Shown: positions 7,165 to 9,767 of the stretch, in pieces
Numbering within the stretch: the stretch's first letter is position 1
Layout of the letters: the number at the start of each line of letters is the position of its first letter
Origin: Comamonadaceae bacterium
GTDB taxonomy: Bacteria; Pseudomonadota; Gammaproteobacteria; Burkholderiales; Burkholderiaceae_C
NCBI GenBank assembly: GCA_947460065.1
Contig: CANHGF010000066.1
Span: 1 to 9,767 of the forward strand
Length of the DNA: 9,767 nt
Reading direction: 5' to 3'
The notes under the pieces: generated by a model
The model's database searches: none
Seen by the model: the letters and a program-made list of their open reading frames with translations, nothing else
What the model was told of the DNA's origin: nothing
Program-made: the position numbers and the translations under genes

Positions 7165-8459
7165 TCGGCGCCTGCCTGTTTGCGGTGTTCGTGGTGCTGA
7201 TGCTGGCGGGCGTGCCTATAGGCGTGGCGCTGGGCGTGGGTGGGGCGCTGGCCATCGGCCTGTCCAACTTGGATACGCCAAGCTGGGGCCTTCTGGCGGT
7301 GCCGCAAAATTTTTATGCCTCGCTGACCAAGTACCCCCTGCTGGCCTTGCCGATGTTCGTGCTGGTCGGTTCGATCTTCGACCGCTCCGGCATTGCACAG
7401 CGGCTGGTCAATTTTGCAGTGGCCATCATCGGCCGAGGACCCGGCATGCTGCCGGTGGTGGCCATCTTGGTGGCTATGTTCCTCGGCGGCATTTCCGGAT
7501 CCGGCCCTGCCAATGCGGCGGCGGTCGGCGGGGTGATGATTGCGGCCATGGCGCGCGCCGGCTACCCGGGCTCGTTTTCCGCTTCGGTCATTGGCGCTGC
7601 GGCGGCCACCGATATCTTGATTCCGCCCTCGATCGCGCTCATCATTTACAGCGTCATGGTGCCCGGCGCTTCGGTGCCGGCGCTGTTTGCTGCCGGCATG
7701 ATTCCAGGCATCCTGGCTGGTTTGGCTTTGATCGTACCGACGCTGTGGCTGGCGCGAAAGAACAATATGGGGCAAATGGAGGCCGGCCTGCCGCGTCCGC
7801 CGCTTTGGGCCAGCCTGCGCGAGGCCAGCTGGGGCTTGTTTGCGCCAGTGCTGATTCTGGGTGGCATGCGCCTGGGCTGGTTCACCCCGACCGAGGCCGG
7901 CGCGGTGGCGGTGGCCTACGGTTTGCTGGTGGGCATGCTGGTGCACCGCACCATCCGGTGGGCTGATTTGCAGGAAATCTTTCGGGAGGCGGCCGAGATT
8001 TCGGGCGTGATCCTGCTAGTCATTGGTCTGGCCTCGATCTTTGCCTATGCGGTCAACACCCTGGGCATCATCGACCCGATCACCCGCGCCATCACGCAAA
8101 GTGGCCTGAGCTCCACGGGCGTGCTCCTGTGTCTGGTGGCCCTGCTTTTGGTGGTGGGCATGTTTTTGGACGGCGTGTCGATCTTTTTGATCTTCGTGCC
8201 GCTGGTCATGCCCTTGATGCGCATCTATGGCTGGGACCCGGTCTGGTTTGGCATTTTGCTGACCATGATGGTGGCCGTTGGCCAGTTCACCCCGCCGATG
8301 GCAGTCAATCTGATGGTCTCGTGCAAAATGGCGGGCGTTTCGATGGAGCAGACCTTCCCCTGGGTCTGGTATTTGGTGCTGGGCATGATGGTCAGCCTGT
8401 TGGCCGTGCTGTTCATGCCCTCCCTGGCTTTGTGGCTTCCAGCTTATCTGGGCTACTGA
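7161..8459 (+). CDS. TRAP transporter large membrane subunit (DctM family)
   Basis: A 432-residue, strongly hydrophobic DctM-type permease, within the normal family size and with the pattern of 12 or so helices. It drives uptake with a sodium or proton gradient. The conserved family segments are GGISGSGPANAAAVGG (109-124), ILIPPSIALIIYS (152-164) and, shortly after, LFAAGMIPGILAG. The start is ATG at 7161, giving MIGACLFAVF. TGAGGAG at 7148-7154 lies 6 nt upstream and the ATG overlaps the small subunit's stop by 4 nt. The frame extends upstream to a GTG at 7074 inside the small-subunit gene, but that start has no ribosome site and adds a tail unlike the family. It is followed after 27-30 bp by the binding-protein gene. 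Confidence 0.95.
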   Translation: MIGACLFAVFVVLMLAGVPIGVALGVGGALAIGLSNLDTPSWGLLAVPQNFYASLTKYPLLALPMFVLVGSIFDRSGIAQRLVNFAVAIIGRGPGMLPVVAILVAMFLGGISGSGPANAAAVGGVMIAAMARAGYPGSFSASVIGAAAATDILIPPSIALIIYSVMVPGASVPALFAAGMIPGILAGLALIVPTLWLARKNNMGQMEAGLPRPPLWASLREASWGLFAPVLILGGMRLGWFTPTEAGAVAVAYGLLVGMLVHRTIRWADLQEIFREAAEISGVILLVIGLASIFAYAVNTLGIIDPITRAITQSGLSSTGVLLCLVALLLVVGMFLDGVSIFLIFVPLVMPLMRIYGWDPVWFGILLTMMVAVGQFTPPMAVNLMVSCKMAGVSMEQTFPWVWYLVLGMMVSLLAVLFMPSLALWLPAYLGY

Positions 8460-8489
8460 TTTTTTGATGAAGAAACCGAAGGAGACATG

Positions 8490-9539
8490 ATGAAGTTTGC
8501 ATTCCAACCCCTGACCCGCCGCCTGATCGGCGCCTTGGCTCTGGGCCTGGGCTTGAGTATGAGCGCGCAGGCACAACAGGCGCTGCCGCCGGGCTACAAG
8601 GCCGAGTACAAATTGTCGACCGTGGTGGGCACCGCCTTTCCCTGGGGCAAGGGCGGCGAGATCTGGGCCAACCTGGTGCGCGAGCGCACCCAGGGCCGGA
8701 TCAACATTAAGCTCTACCCAGGCGTCTCGCTGGTCGGTGGTGACCAGACCCGCGAGTTCACCGCCATCCGCCAGGGCGTGATCGATCTGGCCATAGGCTC
8801 GTCCATCAACTGGTCGCCGCAGGTCAAGGAACTCAATCTGTTCTCGTTGCCTTTCCTCATCAGCGACTACGCTGCGCTCGATGCCATCACCTCCGGCGAG
8901 GTCGGCAAGGACATCTTCGGCATCTTGGATCGCTCGGGCGTGGTGCCGTTGGCCTGGGGTGAAAACGGCTTTCGTGAGCTGACCAATTCCAAGCGCGAGG
9001 TGCGCAGCCCGGCCGACCTCAAGGGCCTGAAGATCCGCGTGGTGGGCTCGCCCCTGTTCATCGACATGTTCACCGCCCTGGGCGCCAACCCGGTTCAGAT
9101 GAGCTGGGCCGATGCTCAGCCCGCGCTGTCCTCAGGCGCCATCGACGGCCAGGAAAACCCGGTCTCCATCTTCACAGCCGCCAAGCTGCACACCGTCGGT
9201 CAGAAGAATGTGACCATGTGGGGTTACATGATTGATCCGCTGGTCTTCGTGGCCAACAAGGAAATCTGGAACAGCTGGTCCGCGCAGGACCGCGAAATTG
9301 TTCGCCAAGCCGCGGTTGACGCCGGCAAGCAGGAAATCGCTCTGGCCCGCGCCGGCCTGGTCGAAGCCGGCCGTCCGCTGCTCAAGGACATTGAAGGCCT
9401 GGGTGTCAAGGTGACCCAGCTCACCCCGGCCGAGCGTGCCCAGTTTGTGGCTGCCACCCGCAGTGTGGCGGCCAAGTGGAAGGGCCAGATCGGCGCTCCG
9501 CTGGTTGAGAAAGCCGAGAAGGCGCTGGCTGGTAAGTAA
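8490..9539 (+). CDS. TRAP transporter periplasmic solute-binding protein (DctP family)
   Basis: A 349-residue extracytoplasmic binding protein that delivers the ligand to the membrane subunits encoded just upstream. Residues 1-28 form a signal peptide (KFAFQPLTRRLIGALALGLG then AQA). The DctP core contains GWRE-like GFRELTNSKREV (160-171) and LKGLKIRVVGSP (177-188). The arginine of KIRV is the family's conserved carboxylate-binding residue, so an organic acid ligand is expected. SWADAQPALSSGAIDGQENP (205-224) is also a family segment. AAGGAG at 8479-8484 is 5 nt from the ATG at 8490 and only 2 nt from another ATG at 8487, so 8490 is preferred; either gives nearly the same protein. It lacks features I would recognise for the sialic-acid, ectoine or 2-oxo-acid (TakP) subgroups, so the exact ligand is unknown. 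The intrinsic terminator lies 17 bp after the stop. Confidence 0.94.
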   Translation: MKFAFQPLTRRLIGALALGLGLSMSAQAQQALPPGYKAEYKLSTVVGTAFPWGKGGEIWANLVRERTQGRINIKLYPGVSLVGGDQTREFTAIRQGVIDLAIGSSINWSPQVKELNLFSLPFLISDYAALDAITSGEVGKDIFGILDRSGVVPLAWGENGFRELTNSKREVRSPADLKGLKIRVVGSPLFIDMFTALGANPVQMSWADAQPALSSGAIDGQENPVSIFTAAKLHTVGQKNVTMWGYMIDPLVFVANKEIWNSWSAQDREIVRQAAVDAGKQEIALARAGLVEAGRPLLKDIEGLGVKVTQLTPAERAQFVAATRSVAAKWKGQIGAPLVEKAEKALAGK

Positions 9540-9556
9540 GTCGGCGCTCTCGAAAG

Positions 9557-9595
9557 AAACCCCGCCGTCCGGGCCTGGCCCGGGGCGGGGTTTTT
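9557..9595 (+). terminator. Rho-independent terminator of the TRAP operon
   Basis: A 10-bp outer stem (AAACCCCGCC at 9557-9566 with GGCGGGGTTT at 9584-9593) encloses a CCGGGC-CTG-GCCCGG inner hairpin (9569-9583) with a 2-nt bulge (GT). It is followed by T residues to 9595. On the opposite strand the hairpin is followed by TTTCTTTCG, so it may also partly stop transcription of the leftward gene at the right edge. Confidence 0.92.
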
Positions 9596-9611
9596 GTTGG
9601 GGTCAGGCTGC

Positions 9612-9767
9612 TCAGTGGCAGGCGTTGCTGCCTGGCAGGGTCAGCTCGGCGGTATGCCTCATATGGGGCCGCCCGCTCATCTGCGAGCGAAGCGGCGTGC
9701 TCCAGATCTCACGCAGGGCCTGTTGTTCGGCGAGGCTGAGACTCACCTTGCTGCCGCAGGGCGCTGC
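9612..9767 (-). CDS. Unrecognised protein, C-terminal fragment
   Basis: An open frame enters from the right edge of the window on the minus strand and ends with TGA at 9612-9614, leaving 51 codons. The visible C-terminus includes SLAEQQALREIWSTPLR, which could form a helix, and a hydrophilic tail ending LPGSNACH. Two cysteines are present, one near the cut edge (APCGSK) and one next to last. Codon third positions are G/C-rich, as in the real genes nearby, and the frame faces a terminator, which supports a real gene. I do not recognise the family, and the start lies outside the window. It could be a small periplasmic or hypothetical protein. Confidence 0.6.
   Translation of the reverse strand, partial: AAPCGSKVSLSLAEQQALREIWSTPLRSQMSGRPHMRHTAELTLPGSNACH

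Noticed and set aside
7038..7946. Long minus-strand open frame across the TRAP permease genes
   Set aside because: Composition dominated by His, Gln, Arg and Ala, typical of an antisense shadow; the plus-strand DctQ and DctM are unambiguous.

Overview
The window is GC-rich (high G/C in third codon positions) and looks like a chromosomal segment of a betaproteobacterium, most likely order Burkholderiales. That placement is an inference from protein style and gene order: a PII gene upstream of a signal-peptide-bearing ammonium transporter, ComM, a small exported ATP-dependent DNA ligase, and TRAP transport. No rRNA, tRNA, CRISPR array, insertion sequence or phage gene was seen.

Left part (1-757): a leftward nitrogen-control operon, glnK (PII signal protein) followed by amtB (only its first 42 codons are in the window). 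The 254-bp spacer upstream of glnK holds a near-consensus sigma-54 (RpoN) promoter and, about 160 and 183 bp upstream of the predicted start of transcription, two NtrC-like dyads. Together these predict NtrC/RpoN control by nitrogen status. The dyads lie just upstream of the divergent comM gene.

Next (758-3281): rightward comM (AAA+ Mg-chelatase-like branch-migration helicase of natural transformation) and then a LigE-type minimal ATP-dependent DNA ligase with an N-terminal export signal that contains a twin arginine. Both fit processing of DNA taken up from outside. A 194-bp non-coding spacer follows, then a TTG-started MFS transporter (3476-4639) that converges on the next block with only 6 bp between stop codons.

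Right part (4646-9595): two divergent transcription units that probably form one catabolic locus. Leftward are the alpha and beta subunits of a thiamine-diphosphate 2-oxo acid/acetoin dehydrogenase-type E1 enzyme, overlapping by 10 bp. Rightward is a complete TRAP transporter (small membrane subunit, large membrane subunit, periplasmic binding protein) closed by a strong intrinsic terminator. The two units share a 51-bp start-to-start spacer carrying a perfect 6-bp inverted repeat. The likely logic is uptake of a small organic acid (the binding protein keeps the carboxylate-binding arginine) and its oxidative processing by E1. No E2 or E3 gene lies in the window.

Right edge (9612-9767): the C-terminal 51 codons of an unrecognised leftward gene that faces the terminator.

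Most of the window is ordinary. The points most worth a second look are the export signal of the ligase beside comM, the E1/TRAP divergent pair with its tiny shared control region, and the NtrC-type sites next to comM.
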